Positions 15,499 to 24,252 of a stretch of DNA of 50,333 bases are shown in pieces. The stretch comes from Oscillospiraceae bacterium (GTDB taxonomy: Bacteria > Bacillota > Clostridia > Oscillospirales > Oscillospiraceae). Where the stretch lies: positions 1 through 50,333 of the forward strand of contig SVMC01000012.1 of NCBI GenBank assembly GCA_015067585.1. The letters are read 5' to 3'. The number at the start of each line of letters is the position of its first letter. The stretch's first letter is position 1. The notes beneath the pieces were generated by a model. It was given only the letters and a program-made list of their open reading frames with translations. It had not been told where the DNA came from and ran no database searches. The position numbers and the translations under genes are program-made.

Positions 15499-16476
15499 CT
15501 ATTCAGCCATCGCCACGATCTCCACACCGGTATAGTAGCTCTCAAGAATGGTCTTGGCATCCGCGCCTGCCTGCGCCATAGCCTGCGCCCCATACTGGCT
15601 CATGCCCACCCGGTGGCCGTAGCCATAGACATCGAAGGAAAATACGGAATCTTTGTATGTTACCGTGAATCTTGTGGACTTTAACCCAAAGATTCTTCGC
15701 AATTCTACCCCGTCGACCGCCACACCGCCGATCATCATTTGTTTCACCCCGTCTCCCTCGGTCCGTTCCGCTGTGCCAAGCCATGAGGCAGGATCGCCCG
15801 AAAGGTCCGCTTCCGGAATGCTTTGCAAAATGCGTGCGGAAAACTCCCGCGGTGTAACATCTGCCGTGGAATGATAGCAGCCTGCGAATTCTTCCCCGGG
15901 GCTGTCCACGGATCGGAGGTAAGGAACCTCTGCCCCCCATACTGCCACAGCATCCTCTGTCATGCCGCCGGAGCAGGCAAAGAAGGTGGCATCGATCAGT
16001 TCTCCCTGATACTTCAGCACAAGACCATCGGTTGCATCCACCGCTGCGGCAGCTTTCCGGTAAAAGGCTTCATAATCCTTCCCGCATCGCTGAGAAAGGG
16101 TCTCCTGATCCCCCCATGCCTGACAGCAGCCGCTGTCGGCGCAGACATTTGCGCCATCATGCTTTTCGCACCGCAGGGCAAAGGTGCGGGACGCTATGGC
16201 CTGCGCCTGCATCGCTTCCTCCTCAAAGGACAGCATGAGTTCTGACATCACCACCCCGATCAGATAATCCCGCAGGCTGATCTCCCGGCAAGCATCACCC
16301 TGCCGCAGCAAAATGCTGTGGGTCTGATCATAGGATTCCGGCAGTTTGTCCTCCTGCTCCACACAGACCTCCTTCCGTGGCAATTCCGGCGGTACTGCCG
16401 CCGCAGGCGCAAAGATCACTGTCACTGCCAATGCCATGACCAAAGCCATCAGAATTTCCGGATAGTATTTTCCCAT
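15499..16476 (-). CDS. spoIID: SpoIID/LytB domain protein (stage II sporulation protein D-like)
   Basis: SpoIID is a membrane-anchored lytic transglycosylase that degrades peptidoglycan during engulfment. This 325-residue protein has an N-terminal anchor (PEILMALVMALAVTVIFA). The SpoIID core includes LRDYLIGVVMSELMLSF with the catalytic-position Glu, EAMQAQAIASRTFAL, the cysteine motif VCADSGCCQAW, and FFACSGGMTEDAVAVW. The C-terminal signature is YGYGHRVGMSQYGAQAMA. The usual EMP around the catalytic Glu reads ELM here. The start at 16476 follows AGAAAGGAACGCA. Whether it is the engulfment enzyme itself or a paralogue cannot be told from one copy. Confidence 0.88.
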   Translation of the reverse strand: MGKYYPEILMALVMALAVTVIFAPAAAVPPELPRKEVCVEQEDKLPESYDQTHSILLRQGDACREISLRDYLIGVVMSELMLSFEEEAMQAQAIASRTFALRCEKHDGANVCADSGCCQAWGDQETLSQRCGKDYEAFYRKAAAAVDATDGLVLKYQGELIDATFFACSGGMTEDAVAVWGAEVPYLRSVDSPGEEFAGCYHSTADVTPREFSARILQSIPEADLSGDPASWLGTAERTEGDGVKQMMIGGVAVDGVELRRIFGLKSTRFTVTYKDSVFSFDVYGYGHRVGMSQYGAQAMAQAGADAKTILESYYTGVEIVAMAE

Positions 16477-16513
16477 TGCGTTCCTTTCTCCCAACTTCCC
16501 ACTCCTGCCATTC

Positions 16514-16542
16514 TTGACAGAGTAATTTGCGCGAAGTATAAT
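16514..16542 (+). promoter_or_regulatory. Consensus promoter for the LRR protein gene
   Basis: TTGACA, a 17-base spacer and TATAAT give a perfect sigma-A promoter. A short CCGCC/GGCGG stem follows in the leader. Confidence 0.85.
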
Positions 16543-16606
16543 ATAATGTAATCATCTTTATGAATTGCCGCCTTTTGGGCGGATGGTTCACAGAATGGAG
16601 CCTTTT

Positions 16607-18337
16607 ATGAAAAAAGCACTGATCATCATCACTTGTATCGTGCTGGTGCTGGCCCTTTTGGGCGGTACGGCATGGTACTTCCTTGTGTATCAGAACAACA
16701 TGACGGCAGAACGCTGCGCCGATCTGGCAGAGCAATCCGCAAACATCGGCAAGTTCAACCGTGCCGTCCAGCTCTACACCACAGCCTATGAGCTTGACCC
16801 TGCCAATTATGACCTTGCCATTTCTCTGGCAGACACCTATGCCGCCTCCGGCAACTATACCAAGGCAGAGTACACCCTGGTCAATGCCATTGCCGACCAT
16901 CCCAACGCGGCAAACCTGTATCTGGCGCTGTCCAAGACCTATGTGGCACAGGACAAGCTGCTGGACGCCCAGCTCATGCTGGACAACATCGGCAACACCG
17001 AGGTCAAGGCAGTATTGGATCCCCTGCGTCCCGCCGCCCCCACCCTCTCTCCCGAAAGCGGCTACTATAGCGATTACATCAGCGTCTCCCTCACCTATAG
17101 CAGCGGCACCGCCTACCTTCGTGTGGACGGTGAATACCCCTCCACCGGGGACGCCCCCTACAGCCAGCCCATCTCTCTGGAAGGCGGTGAAACGGAAGCA
17201 TCCGCCATTGTGGTGGGCGAAAACGGTCTGGTATCTCCCGTGACCTATGGCGGCTATACCATCGGCAATATCGTGGAGGAGGTCACCTTTGCGTCCAGCG
17301 CCTTCGAGCATTTCGCCCGGGAAACCCTGGAGCTGGACCCCGCGAAGCCTGTGATGACCGATGACCTCTGGACCGTTACGGAGCTGACCGTACCGGAGAC
17401 CCTCACGGATGTGTCCGACCTGTCCTACTTCACCGGCCTCACCAGTCTGACTCTTCAGAACTATCACGGCGGCGAGTTCGACTTCCTTTCCGGCATGACC
17501 CAGCTTGCCACCCTTGACCTGAGCCGCAGCAGCGTCTCCACCCTGGCACTGGAATTCATCGGCACCCTGCAGTCCATCAAGACCCTGAATCTGGAAAGCT
17601 GCGGTATCACGGACATCACCTCTCTGGGCACATTGTCCTCCCTGGAATCTCTGAACCTCAACGGCAACAAGGTGGCGACCATTGCCCCCCTTGCCAACTG
17701 CACCAATCTCCGCACCCTCTATCTCAGCAGTAACAGCATCTCCGACATTTCCACCTTCGCCTCTCTGAAGGGCCTTGTGGAGCTGGACCTGAGCTATAAT
17801 ACCCCCACCACACTGGCTCCCCTCGGTCAGTGCCCGAACCTGCAGGTGCTGAACCTGTCTTACTGCTCCCTGCTGGATATTTCCGTTCTGAAGAACTGCC
17901 CGGAGCTGACCCATCTGAATGCCTCCCACAACACCCTGACCGGCATTTCCGGTCTGGAAGCCTGCACCAAGCTGCAGGAGGTGGATCTTTCCTACAACAA
18001 GCTGGTGTCCATCGATGAGCTTGGCCCCATCGACACCATCACGCTGGTGAATATCAACGAAAACGATGTGGTCGCCCTTCCCCCCTTCACCGAAAACAGC
18101 AGCCTGCAGCGGTTCTATGCTGACCACAACTTCCTCGAGGATGTATCCGGCCTCGCTTCCCTGCCCTACCTCAACTATGTAACGCTGGACTATAATAATA
18201 TCAACGATATTGACTGTCTGGCGGATTGCGTCAATCTGGTGCAGGTCAACGTCTTCCACACCAACATCGGTACGGAAGAAGAGGTTGCCGCCCTGACCGA
18301 GCGCAGCATCATCGTAAATTACACCCCGGATTATTAA
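16607..18337 (+). CDS. Membrane-anchored TPR/LRR protein
   Basis: The 576-residue protein has, in order: a membrane anchor (KKALIIITCIVLVLALLGG), two to three TPR-like units (FNRAVQLYTTAYELDPANYD, YTKAEYTLVNAIADHPNA) at about 40-135, and a chitobiase/FN3-associated segment (TLSPESGYYSDYISVSL, YLRVDGEYPSTG) at about 145-220. From about 260 there are a dozen 20-23-residue leucine-rich repeats, for example LESLNLNGNKVATIAPLANC. The repeats are of the internalin/SDS22 type with a conserved DIS/DIT turn. Such proteins display a binding surface outside the cell. The ATG at 16607 follows GGAGCCTTTT. The ligand is unknown. Confidence 0.88.
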   Translation: MKKALIIITCIVLVLALLGGTAWYFLVYQNNMTAERCADLAEQSANIGKFNRAVQLYTTAYELDPANYDLAISLADTYAASGNYTKAEYTLVNAIADHPNAANLYLALSKTYVAQDKLLDAQLMLDNIGNTEVKAVLDPLRPAAPTLSPESGYYSDYISVSLTYSSGTAYLRVDGEYPSTGDAPYSQPISLEGGETEASAIVVGENGLVSPVTYGGYTIGNIVEEVTFASSAFEHFARETLELDPAKPVMTDDLWTVTELTVPETLTDVSDLSYFTGLTSLTLQNYHGGEFDFLSGMTQLATLDLSRSSVSTLALEFIGTLQSIKTLNLESCGITDITSLGTLSSLESLNLNGNKVATIAPLANCTNLRTLYLSSNSISDISTFASLKGLVELDLSYNTPTTLAPLGQCPNLQVLNLSYCSLLDISVLKNCPELTHLNASHNTLTGISGLEACTKLQEVDLSYNKLVSIDELGPIDTITLVNINENDVVALPPFTENSSLQRFYADHNFLEDVSGLASLPYLNYVTLDYNNINDIDCLADCVNLVQVNVFHTNIGTEEEVAALTERSIIVNYTPDY

Positions 18338-18354
18338 GATAACCCCGAAAAACT

Positions 18355-18392
18355 GCCTGTGGGACTCAAAAATCCCACAGGCAAAGTTTTTT
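18355..18392 (+). terminator. Terminator after the LRR gene
   Basis: GCCTGTGGGA pairs with TCCCACAGGC around an 8-base loop, followed by AAAGTTTTTT. Confidence 0.9.
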
Positions 18393-18413
18393 CAAAAAAA
18401 GAAAAGAAAAGTG

Positions 18414-18441
18414 TTGACATTTGAAAATTTTTTGCTATAAT
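18414..18441 (+). promoter_or_regulatory. Promoter of tRNA-Thr
   Basis: TTGACA, a 16-base spacer and TATAAT lie 31 bases upstream of the tRNA. Confidence 0.85.
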
Positions 18442-18472
18442 ATAGAAGCTGTCTGAAATGCGGCAACAAAAT

Positions 18473-18548
<76 letters not shown>

Positions 18549-18550
18549 TG

Positions 18551-18590
18551 AAAAAAATCACCTTTGTCAATTGACAAAGGTGATTTTTTT
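18551..18590 (+). terminator. Terminator after tRNA-Thr
   Basis: AAAAAAATCACCTTTGTCAA and its exact complement form a near-perfect 40-base palindrome ending in seven T residues. Confidence 0.9.
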
Positions 18591-18765
18591 CAATGATATC
18601 CGTTCCTCCCGGAACGGGTGATATATCTCCGATATGATATCCACTATCGTGGATGATATATGCCTTCGGCATATGAAGGAACGGATATTATATCATATTT
18701 GCGAAGCAAAGATATCATGCGGCATCGCCGTATATCATATCGCGTCAGCGATATATCATTGAAAA
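18587..18765. repeat. Palindrome cluster bounded by inverted repeats
   Basis: The 179-bp block begins TTTTCAATGATAT and ends with its inverse, ATATCATTGAAAA. Inside are many small hairpins built on GATATATC/GATATCAT arms with variable GC tips: CCGTTCC..GGAACGG, CCACTATCGTGG, GCCTTCGGC, TTTGCGAAGCAAA, GCGGCATCGCC and CGCGTCAGCG. CCGTTCCT near 18600 is also inverted as AGGAACGG near 18678. No open frame is present. It resembles non-coding palindromic repeat elements seen between genes in gut Clostridia. It directly follows the tRNA terminator. Confidence 0.75.
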
Positions 18766-18804
18766 CTCAAATCACTCCCGTTTATACCTAAAAGGAGCCA
18801 CAAA

Positions 18805-19224
18805 ATGAAACAGGGCAACATCCATACCTCCACCTTCCCGCCTGATCCTCCTTCATGGTACTGGGTGCGTGGACTTCATGATGCCTGCATTACCGGTGTG
18901 GAAGTAATGGAATTTCCTTTTGATTACAGCCTTTTTATCAAAGAAAAGGAAAACTACAACAGAAATCTTTTTGCCCTGAAAATTGATGCCAAGGGTGCAT
19001 TGTTCGATACAAGCATCAAAGAAATCCTTCTTTATAATTATAAGATCCTGTCGGAAGAGGTATCTTTGGAAAACAGGAAAAAAATATGGTGGAAAGCCGA
19101 CCGGCTCACCGACCATGTACAGTATTATGTTCTGGAGATCGATCTTGCGGATTTTGACGCTGATCCCGAAGAATTTACATTCCGGATCAAATTTGATCGT
19201 GCCGAAGTACATCGCAAGAAATGA
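18805..19224 (+). CDS. Orphan 139-residue protein
   Basis: The start follows AAAAGGAGCCACAAA. The protein is soluble, mixed alpha/beta and rich in aromatic and charged residues (PSWYWVRGLHDACITGVEV, NRNLFALKIDAKGALFDT, IKEILLYNYKIL, FTFRIKFDRAEV). The pattern W-x-x-x-L-H-D-A-x-I followed by an N-x-L-x-L-x-I-D strand recurs in small uncharacterised Bacillota proteins, but I cannot name the family. It is AT-rich and lies between a palindrome cluster and spoIVA, with its own terminator, so it is likely an independently inserted gene. Confidence 0.6.
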   Translation: MKQGNIHTSTFPPDPPSWYWVRGLHDACITGVEVMEFPFDYSLFIKEKENYNRNLFALKIDAKGALFDTSIKEILLYNYKILSEEVSLENRKKIWWKADRLTDHVQYYVLEIDLADFDADPEEFTFRIKFDRAEVHRKK

Positions 19225-19251
19225 TCTCTCTTTATCGCTATATGTTATTAT

Positions 19252-19287
19252 CAGGATGCCCCATATCGGAGCATCCTGCTTTTTCTT
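19252..19287 (+). terminator. Terminator after the 139-residue orphan gene
   Basis: AGGATGC pairs with GCATCCT around an 11-base loop, then GCTTTTTCTTT. It abuts the convergent spoIVA stop. Confidence 0.75.
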
Positions 19288-20766
19288 TCACAGAATAATA
19301 CAGATCAATCCCCCGGCGCCTTCGTTGACGATGCGGGACAGGGCGTTTTTGAACTTCATGCGGGCGTCTTCGGGCAGGTGGCGCAGTTTGGTGCCGAAGC
19401 CGTCGCTGATGAGCTCGTAGACGGATTTGCCGAAAATATTGCTCTGCCAAAGCTTTTCCGTGTCCGTCTCATAGTCCTCCTGCATATGACGCACTAAGCT
19501 CTCCGATTGCTGGGCATCCCCCACCATGGGGCTGATCTCCGTGAGGATGTCTGTGCGCAGAAGGTGAATAGAGGGGGCGCTGGCCTTCAGGCGGATGCCG
19601 TAGCTGCCGCCCTTGCGGCAGGGTTCCGGGCGCTCCAGCTTCATCTGCTCGGGTCGGGGCATGACAATGCCGTAGCCGGTTGCCTGCACCTCCTGCAGGG
19701 CGGGGGCGATCTGCTCATATTCCTTTTTAATTTCTGCCATCTGCTGCAGCAGCTCAATGAGATCGCCGTCGCCCTTGATATCAAAGCCGGAGGCCTCTGC
19801 CAACACCTCGTAAAACAGGGATTCCGGGAACTGAAGCTGCGCAGATACCGTACCGCTGCCAAGATCGATCTCCCGCACCGTGCAGCCCGCCACCTGCTCC
19901 AGATCCCGGAGGCTTTCCGCCGCCTCCCTGCCCTGGGACAGGCGCACAGCGCCCAAAGCCGCGCTTCTCATTGCCTCAAACAGTGTTTTTTTCAGTGGAT
20001 GCGCCGCATCCAGCGCCCGCACCCATCCGGGCAGCCAGAACTGCAGCTCCCGCAGAGGGAATTCCATTAAGATGCCCTGAAGCAAGGCATTGATCTGGGC
20101 CTTTTGCATCGTCTGGCAATCCATGCACAGACACCCTGCCCCAAATTGATCCCGGATCCTGTCGCAAACAGTCTTTGCTTTTGCTCCCTCCGGCTCTTTG
20201 GAGTTGACGATCACCACAAAAGGTTTTCCCGTGGCCTGCATATCCCGGATGGCCCTTGCCTCCGAATCCACATAGTCCTGCCTTGGGATGTCCGTCACCG
20301 TTCCGTCTGTGGTGATCACGATGCCGATGGTGCAGTGCTCCTGCATCACCTTTTTGGTGCCAAGCTCCGCCGCCTCGGTCATGGGGATCTCATGCTCGAA
20401 CCATGGGGTGGTGATCAACCGTGGTTCGCCATCCTCCGTGGCACCCACGGCCCCATCCACCATGTAGCCCACAGAGTCGATGAGCCGCACCTGAAGTTGC
20501 GCGGTATGGTCCGGGCGGATGGTGACCGCCTCCTCGGGCACAAATTTAGGCTCTGTGGTCATGATGGTCTTGCCGCTGCCGCTCTGGGGCAGCTCGTCCC
20601 TTGCCCGCTCGGCACGATAGGGATCGTCAATGCAGGGCAGCACCATCTGCTCCATAAACCGCTTCACAAAGGTGGATTTTCCGGTGCGCACCGGGCCAAC
20701 CACCCCAAGATAGATATTGCCGCCGGTCCGGGCAGCGATGTCCTGATAAATGCTTGTATTAGCCAT
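19288..20766 (-). CDS. spoIVA: Stage IV sporulation protein A
   Basis: SpoIVA is an ATPase that polymerises on the outer forespore membrane and is the base layer of the spore coat. The 492-residue protein has the family N-terminus MANTSIYQDIAARTGGNIYL. The Walker A is GPVRTGKST (residues 24-32), with TEPKFVPEEAV, a Walker B-like RLIDSVGYMVDGA, and TDGTVTDIPRQDYV. The length and the C-terminus (NEGAGGLICIIL) are typical. The start follows CAGGAGGAACCCCGG. It is strong evidence that the organism makes endospores. It is probably transcribed alone under a mother-cell sigma factor, whose promoter could not be read with confidence. Confidence 0.96.
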   Translation of the reverse strand: MANTSIYQDIAARTGGNIYLGVVGPVRTGKSTFVKRFMEQMVLPCIDDPYRAERARDELPQSGSGKTIMTTEPKFVPEEAVTIRPDHTAQLQVRLIDSVGYMVDGAVGATEDGEPRLITTPWFEHEIPMTEAAELGTKKVMQEHCTIGIVITTDGTVTDIPRQDYVDSEARAIRDMQATGKPFVVIVNSKEPEGAKAKTVCDRIRDQFGAGCLCMDCQTMQKAQINALLQGILMEFPLRELQFWLPGWVRALDAAHPLKKTLFEAMRSAALGAVRLSQGREAAESLRDLEQVAGCTVREIDLGSGTVSAQLQFPESLFYEVLAEASGFDIKGDGDLIELLQQMAEIKKEYEQIAPALQEVQATGYGIVMPRPEQMKLERPEPCRKGGSYGIRLKASAPSIHLLRTDILTEISPMVGDAQQSESLVRHMQEDYETDTEKLWQSNIFGKSVYELISDGFGTKLRHLPEDARMKFKNALSRIVNEGAGGLICIIL

Positions 20767-20828
20767 CCGGGGTTCCTCCTGTCATATGCTTTGCTACAGC
20801 ATATTTGAGTTAGGCCTCCGGTATGCAA

Positions 20829-20866
20829 AAAAATCGGCACCCAAAACCGGGTGCCGATCGTTTTTT
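20829..20866 (-). terminator. Terminator after wecB
   Basis: ATCGGCACCC pairs with GGGTGCCGAT around an AAAACC loop, with T tracts on both strands. On the minus strand it ends the trpS-tagO-wecB transcript. Confidence 0.88.
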
Positions 20867-20869
20867 CGA

Positions 20870-22024
20870 TTATGCGTTGGGGTTGAAATCCTCGGGTTTA
20901 TCTTCCCGCAGGCCGAAGTGCCACTCGATGGCCTGTGCGATGCGCTCACAGGCGTTGCCGTCGCCATAGGGGTTGACAGCCTTTGCCATGCGGGCATAGG
21001 CCTCAGGGTCGCTGAGCAGCTCGTCTGCCATGGAAACGATGGTATCGTACTCCACACCCACCAGCTTTGCGGTGCCGGCAGCAATGGCCTCGGGACGCTC
21101 GGTTTCCTTTCTCATGACCAGAACCGGCTTGCCAAGGGCAGGTGCTTCCTCCTGCAGTCCGCCGGAATCCGTGAGAACCAAGAAACAGCGGGCCATCAGA
21201 TTGTGCATCTGCATCACATCCAGCGGCTCGATCAGGTGGATGCGGGGATGACCGGAGAGGAACTTTGCGGTGCATTCGCGAACCACCGGGCTGAGATGGA
21301 CGGGGTACACCACCTCGGTATCGGGATGGGCATCCACGATGGCACGGATGGCCTTCATGATGTTCTCCATGGGCTGACCGTAGTTCTCACGGCGGTGGCA
21401 GGTCACGGCAATGATGCGGCGGCCTTCAAAGTCCAGAGAATTCAGCAGAGGATCTTCAAAAGTGAATTCTTCCTTCACCGTGGTCTTCATGGCATCGATG
21501 GCAGTATTGCCGGTGATGAACATATCGCCCCGGATGCCCTCTGCCTTCAGGTTATCCAGATTGGCAAGGGTGGGGGAGAAATGAAGCTCCGCAATATCGC
21601 CAACCAGGGTGCGGTTCATCTCTTCGGGGAAGGGAGAATACTTATCCCAGGTGCGAAGGCCGGCTTCCACATGGCCCACGGGGACCTTGTGATAGAAGGC
21701 AGCCAGTGCGCCTGCGAAGGTGGTGGAGGTATCGCCGTGCACCAGAATGAGGTCGGGCTGTGCCTCCTCGATGACCTGATCCATGCCAAGAATGGTCTTG
21801 GTGGTGATGGAGGACAGGGTCTGGCGCTGCTGCATGATGTTGAGATCATACTGTGCTTCCAGGCCAAAGGCCTGCATGACAGAATCCAGCATTTCACGGT
21901 GCTGACCGGTCAGGCAACAGATGCTTTCGATGGCTTCCCGGCGGGAAAGTTCCATGACCAGGGGTGCCATTTTGATGGCCTCCGGACGGGTGCCGAAGAC
22001 GGACATAACTTTAATCTTTTTCAT
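20870..22024 (-). CDS. wecB: UDP-N-acetylglucosamine 2-epimerase (non-hydrolysing)
   Basis: The enzyme interconverts UDP-GlcNAc and UDP-ManNAc for wall teichoic acid or capsule synthesis. The 384-residue protein has MSVFGTRPEAIKMAPLV, TGQHREMLD, LVHGDTSTTFAGALAAF, HVEAGLRTWDKYSPFPEE, TCHRRENYG and LTDSGGLQEEAPALGKP, all diagnostic. The start MKKIKVMSV at 22024 overlaps the tagO stop by 14 bases; a longer frame to 22105 lies inside tagO and was rejected. The product feeds the same glycan pathway that TagO starts. Confidence 0.95.
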   Translation of the reverse strand: MKKIKVMSVFGTRPEAIKMAPLVMELSRREAIESICCLTGQHREMLDSVMQAFGLEAQYDLNIMQQRQTLSSITTKTILGMDQVIEEAQPDLILVHGDTSTTFAGALAAFYHKVPVGHVEAGLRTWDKYSPFPEEMNRTLVGDIAELHFSPTLANLDNLKAEGIRGDMFITGNTAIDAMKTTVKEEFTFEDPLLNSLDFEGRRIIAVTCHRRENYGQPMENIMKAIRAIVDAHPDTEVVYPVHLSPVVRECTAKFLSGHPRIHLIEPLDVMQMHNLMARCFLVLTDSGGLQEEAPALGKPVLVMRKETERPEAIAAGTAKLVGVEYDTIVSMADELLSDPEAYARMAKAVNPYGDGNACERIAQAIEWHFGLREDKPEDFNPNA

Positions 22025-23105
22025 GCTCAGAAGTGTCCTCCTGTGAAGTTTCTTCTTTTTTTGCGCGGCCGGAGAAGATCGTCCAGCAGCCGATGCCGCC
22101 AACAATAAAGACGGAACCGATCAGAAGCAGAGCCTTGACCTCGCCGGAACCGGTAAGCACCACGGCAGCCAGACCTAAAAGGGCCGTCAGCATGTAAGTA
22201 ATCATAACCGCCTGCTTCTGATTAAAGCCCATATCGATCAGCCGGTGATGCACATGGCCACGGTCTGCCGCCATGGGGTTCTGACCCTTGGCCAGACGGC
22301 GGATCACAGCGAAGCAGATGTCGAAAATGGGAATGCTCAGGATCAGGAACGGGACGGCGAAGGAAATGATGGCATAGAGCTTAAACAGGCCCTGAATGGA
22401 CATGGTAGCCAGAATGAAGCCCAAGAAGGTAGAACCGGTATCTCCCATGAAGATCTTGGCAGGGTTGAAATTATAGGGAATGAAGCCAAGGCAGGCGCCG
22501 AACAGAGCTGCCATGATGATGGCAACATTCTGCTCCGCCACCAAAATGGCGACCACCAGCATGGTGGCTGCGGAAATGCCGGAAACACCCACCGCAAGGC
22601 CATCCAGACCGTCAATAAAATTGACCGCATTGGTAATGGCAACAATCCAGATGATAGTGAGGGCCACCGAGATCACCGGGCCAAGATGCAGGTAAGTGGT
22701 AGAACTCGTAAATACGGGATTGGAAATAAACTCGATGCGGCAGCCATGCATGATGGCGATCACTGCTGCCAGGATCTGCACAAGGAATTTGGGCAGTGCC
22801 CGCAGGGTGTGGATATCATCCAGCACACCAAGGGCAACGATAATAAAGGCACCGATCAGGATGCCCCGTATTTCCCGGTCGATCTGGGCAAACAGCAGGA
22901 CGCTGACAATAAAGGCAGCGAAGATAGCCAGACCGCCCAATCTGGGAATGGGCACCTTATGCATTCTGCGGTTGTCCTTGGGGACATCCACCGCACCCAC
23001 ACCGAAGGCCAGTTTCTTTACCAGCGGCGTTGCGACATAAGAAATAATCGCAGCCACCAGCACTGCCAGCAAGAGCCACAGCGCAAAATGTAATTCAGGA
23101 CTCAT
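22011..23105 (-). CDS. tagO: Undecaprenyl-phosphate GlcNAc-1-phosphate transferase (TagO/WecA family)
   Basis: This polyprenyl-phosphate transferase starts wall teichoic acid or other polysaccharide synthesis by joining GlcNAc-1-P to undecaprenyl phosphate. The 364-residue protein has about 10-11 membrane helices. Its motifs are PRLGGLAIF, the LGVLDDIHTL aspartate pair, NAVNFIDGLDGLAVG, KIFMGDTGSTFLGF and the late DRGHVHHRLID histidine motif. It lies 17 bases after trpS and overlaps wecB. A charged tail (KKEETSQEDTSEHEKD) extends into the cytoplasm. Confidence 0.93.
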   Translation of the reverse strand: MSPELHFALWLLLAVLVAAIISYVATPLVKKLAFGVGAVDVPKDNRRMHKVPIPRLGGLAIFAAFIVSVLLFAQIDREIRGILIGAFIIVALGVLDDIHTLRALPKFLVQILAAVIAIMHGCRIEFISNPVFTSSTTYLHLGPVISVALTIIWIVAITNAVNFIDGLDGLAVGVSGISAATMLVVAILVAEQNVAIIMAALFGACLGFIPYNFNPAKIFMGDTGSTFLGFILATMSIQGLFKLYAIISFAVPFLILSIPIFDICFAVIRRLAKGQNPMAADRGHVHHRLIDMGFNQKQAVMITYMLTALLGLAAVVLTGSGEVKALLLIGSVFIVGGIGCWTIFSGRAKKEETSQEDTSEHEKD

Positions 23106-23122
23106 GGAAATCCGATCCTTTC

Positions 23123-24115
23123 TCAGCGGGCAACAAAACCAACCTTTTTATAGACCTTACGCAGGGTTTTTTCAGCCAGATAGCGTGCCTTTTCCGCGCC
23201 CTCGCTGTAAATGCTCTCCAGATATGCCTTATCACCCATCAGCCGGGTGGCTTCCTCACGGATGGGGCGCAGCAGCTCCACCACAGCCTCGCCAACGGCG
23301 GGCTTGAAGATGCCGTAGCCCTGACCTTCAAATTCTGCCTCCGCTTCCTCCACGGTCTTGCCGGTGGCGGTGCAGTAGATGGACAGCAGATTGGTGATGC
23401 CGGGCTTGTTTTCCTTGTCGAAACGCACAGCGGCTTCGCAGTCAGTGACGGCACGCTTGAACTTGCGCATGATGTCCTCCGGCTTATCCATCAGGAAGAC
23501 GCAGCCTTCGGGTGCGGACTTGGACATCTTGCTGGTGGGGTCGCTCAGGCACATGATGCGGGTACCCATCTTGGGGATGAAGGGTTCGGGCAGGGTAAAG
23601 GTGGGAGAATACTGGCCGTTGAAGCGGTTGGCAATGTCACGGCACAGCTCCACATGCTGCTTCTGATCCTGACCCACGGGAACGAGGTCTGCCTGATACA
23701 GCAGAATGTCTGCTGCCATCAGCACGGGATAGGTGAACAGGCCGGCGGTAATGTTGTCGGCGTGCTTCTTGGACTTGTCCTTGAACTGGGTCATGCGGCT
23801 CAATTCGCCAAACTGGGTGGAGCAGCCAAGGACCCATGCCAGTTCTGCGTGCTGGGGCACATGACTCTGGATGAACAGGATATTCTTCTTGGGATCAAGA
23901 CCGCAGGCCAGATACTGGGAAAGCTGCTCCAAAGAGCGGCGGCGCAGGTCCGCGGGAACCTGACGCACGGTGATGGCGTGCATATCAACAATACAGTAAA
24001 GGCATTCATACTCGTCCTGCAGGGCCACCCAGTTCTTGATGGCGCCCATGTAGGAACCCAGAGTCAGGTCACCGCTGGGCTGAATACCGCTGAAAATTCT
24101 CTTCTTTTCGCTCAT
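23123..24115 (-). CDS. trpS: Tryptophanyl-tRNA synthetase
   Basis: This class I synthetase charges tRNA-Trp. The 330-residue protein starts MSEKKRIFSGIQPSGDLTLG, which carries the HIGH-equivalent. It also has DMHAITVRQ, ADILLYQADLVPVGQDQKQH and the KMSKS loop (TSKMSKSAPEG). The length is normal. The start at 24115 follows TGAGGTGTTTTTAT. No T-box fits in the short leader. It is the first gene of an operon with tagO and wecB. Confidence 0.96.
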   Translation of the reverse strand: MSEKKRIFSGIQPSGDLTLGSYMGAIKNWVALQDEYECLYCIVDMHAITVRQVPADLRRRSLEQLSQYLACGLDPKKNILFIQSHVPQHAELAWVLGCSTQFGELSRMTQFKDKSKKHADNITAGLFTYPVLMAADILLYQADLVPVGQDQKQHVELCRDIANRFNGQYSPTFTLPEPFIPKMGTRIMCLSDPTSKMSKSAPEGCVFLMDKPEDIMRKFKRAVTDCEAAVRFDKENKPGITNLLSIYCTATGKTVEEAEAEFEGQGYGIFKPAVGEAVVELLRPIREEATRLMGDKAYLESIYSEGAEKARYLAEKTLRKVYKKVGFVAR

Positions 24116-24156
24116 ATAAAAACACCTCATTCGGCAGATTAGTATCAATCCAAAAT

Positions 24157-24185
24157 ATCATAGCACATTTTTAGAAAAATGGCAA
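24157..24185 (-). promoter_or_regulatory. Promoter for trpS-tagO-wecB
   Basis: On the minus strand TTGCCA, a 17-base spacer and TATGAT, divergent from the gltX promoter. Confidence 0.75.
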
Positions 24186-24192
24186 CTAATCA

Positions 24193-24222
24193 TTGACATT
24201 CTTATATATAAAATTGTAAAAT
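24193..24222 (+). promoter_or_regulatory. Promoter for gltX
   Basis: TTGACA, an 18-base spacer and TAAAAT lie 30 bases before the gltX start. Confidence 0.65.
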
Positions 24223-24252
24223 AATATCGACTATGATAGTGAGGTATACCCT

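Noticed and set aside
16328-18259. Long open frame on the minus strand opposite the LRR gene
   Set aside because: It is antisense to a well-supported repeat protein, rich in Gly and Gln/His typical of codon shadows, and has no ribosome binding site or family match.
18587-18765. CRISPR array
   Set aside because: The hairpins are not equal-length direct repeats with unique spacers, and no cas gene is nearby.
20750-22108. Long plus-strand frame opposite wecB
   Set aside because: It lies antisense to clear WecB motifs, has shadow-like composition and contains no recognisable domain.
24116-24252. T-box leader upstream of trpS or gltX
   Set aside because: The 137-base divergent region is filled by two promoters and is too short, and no T-box core sequence is seen.
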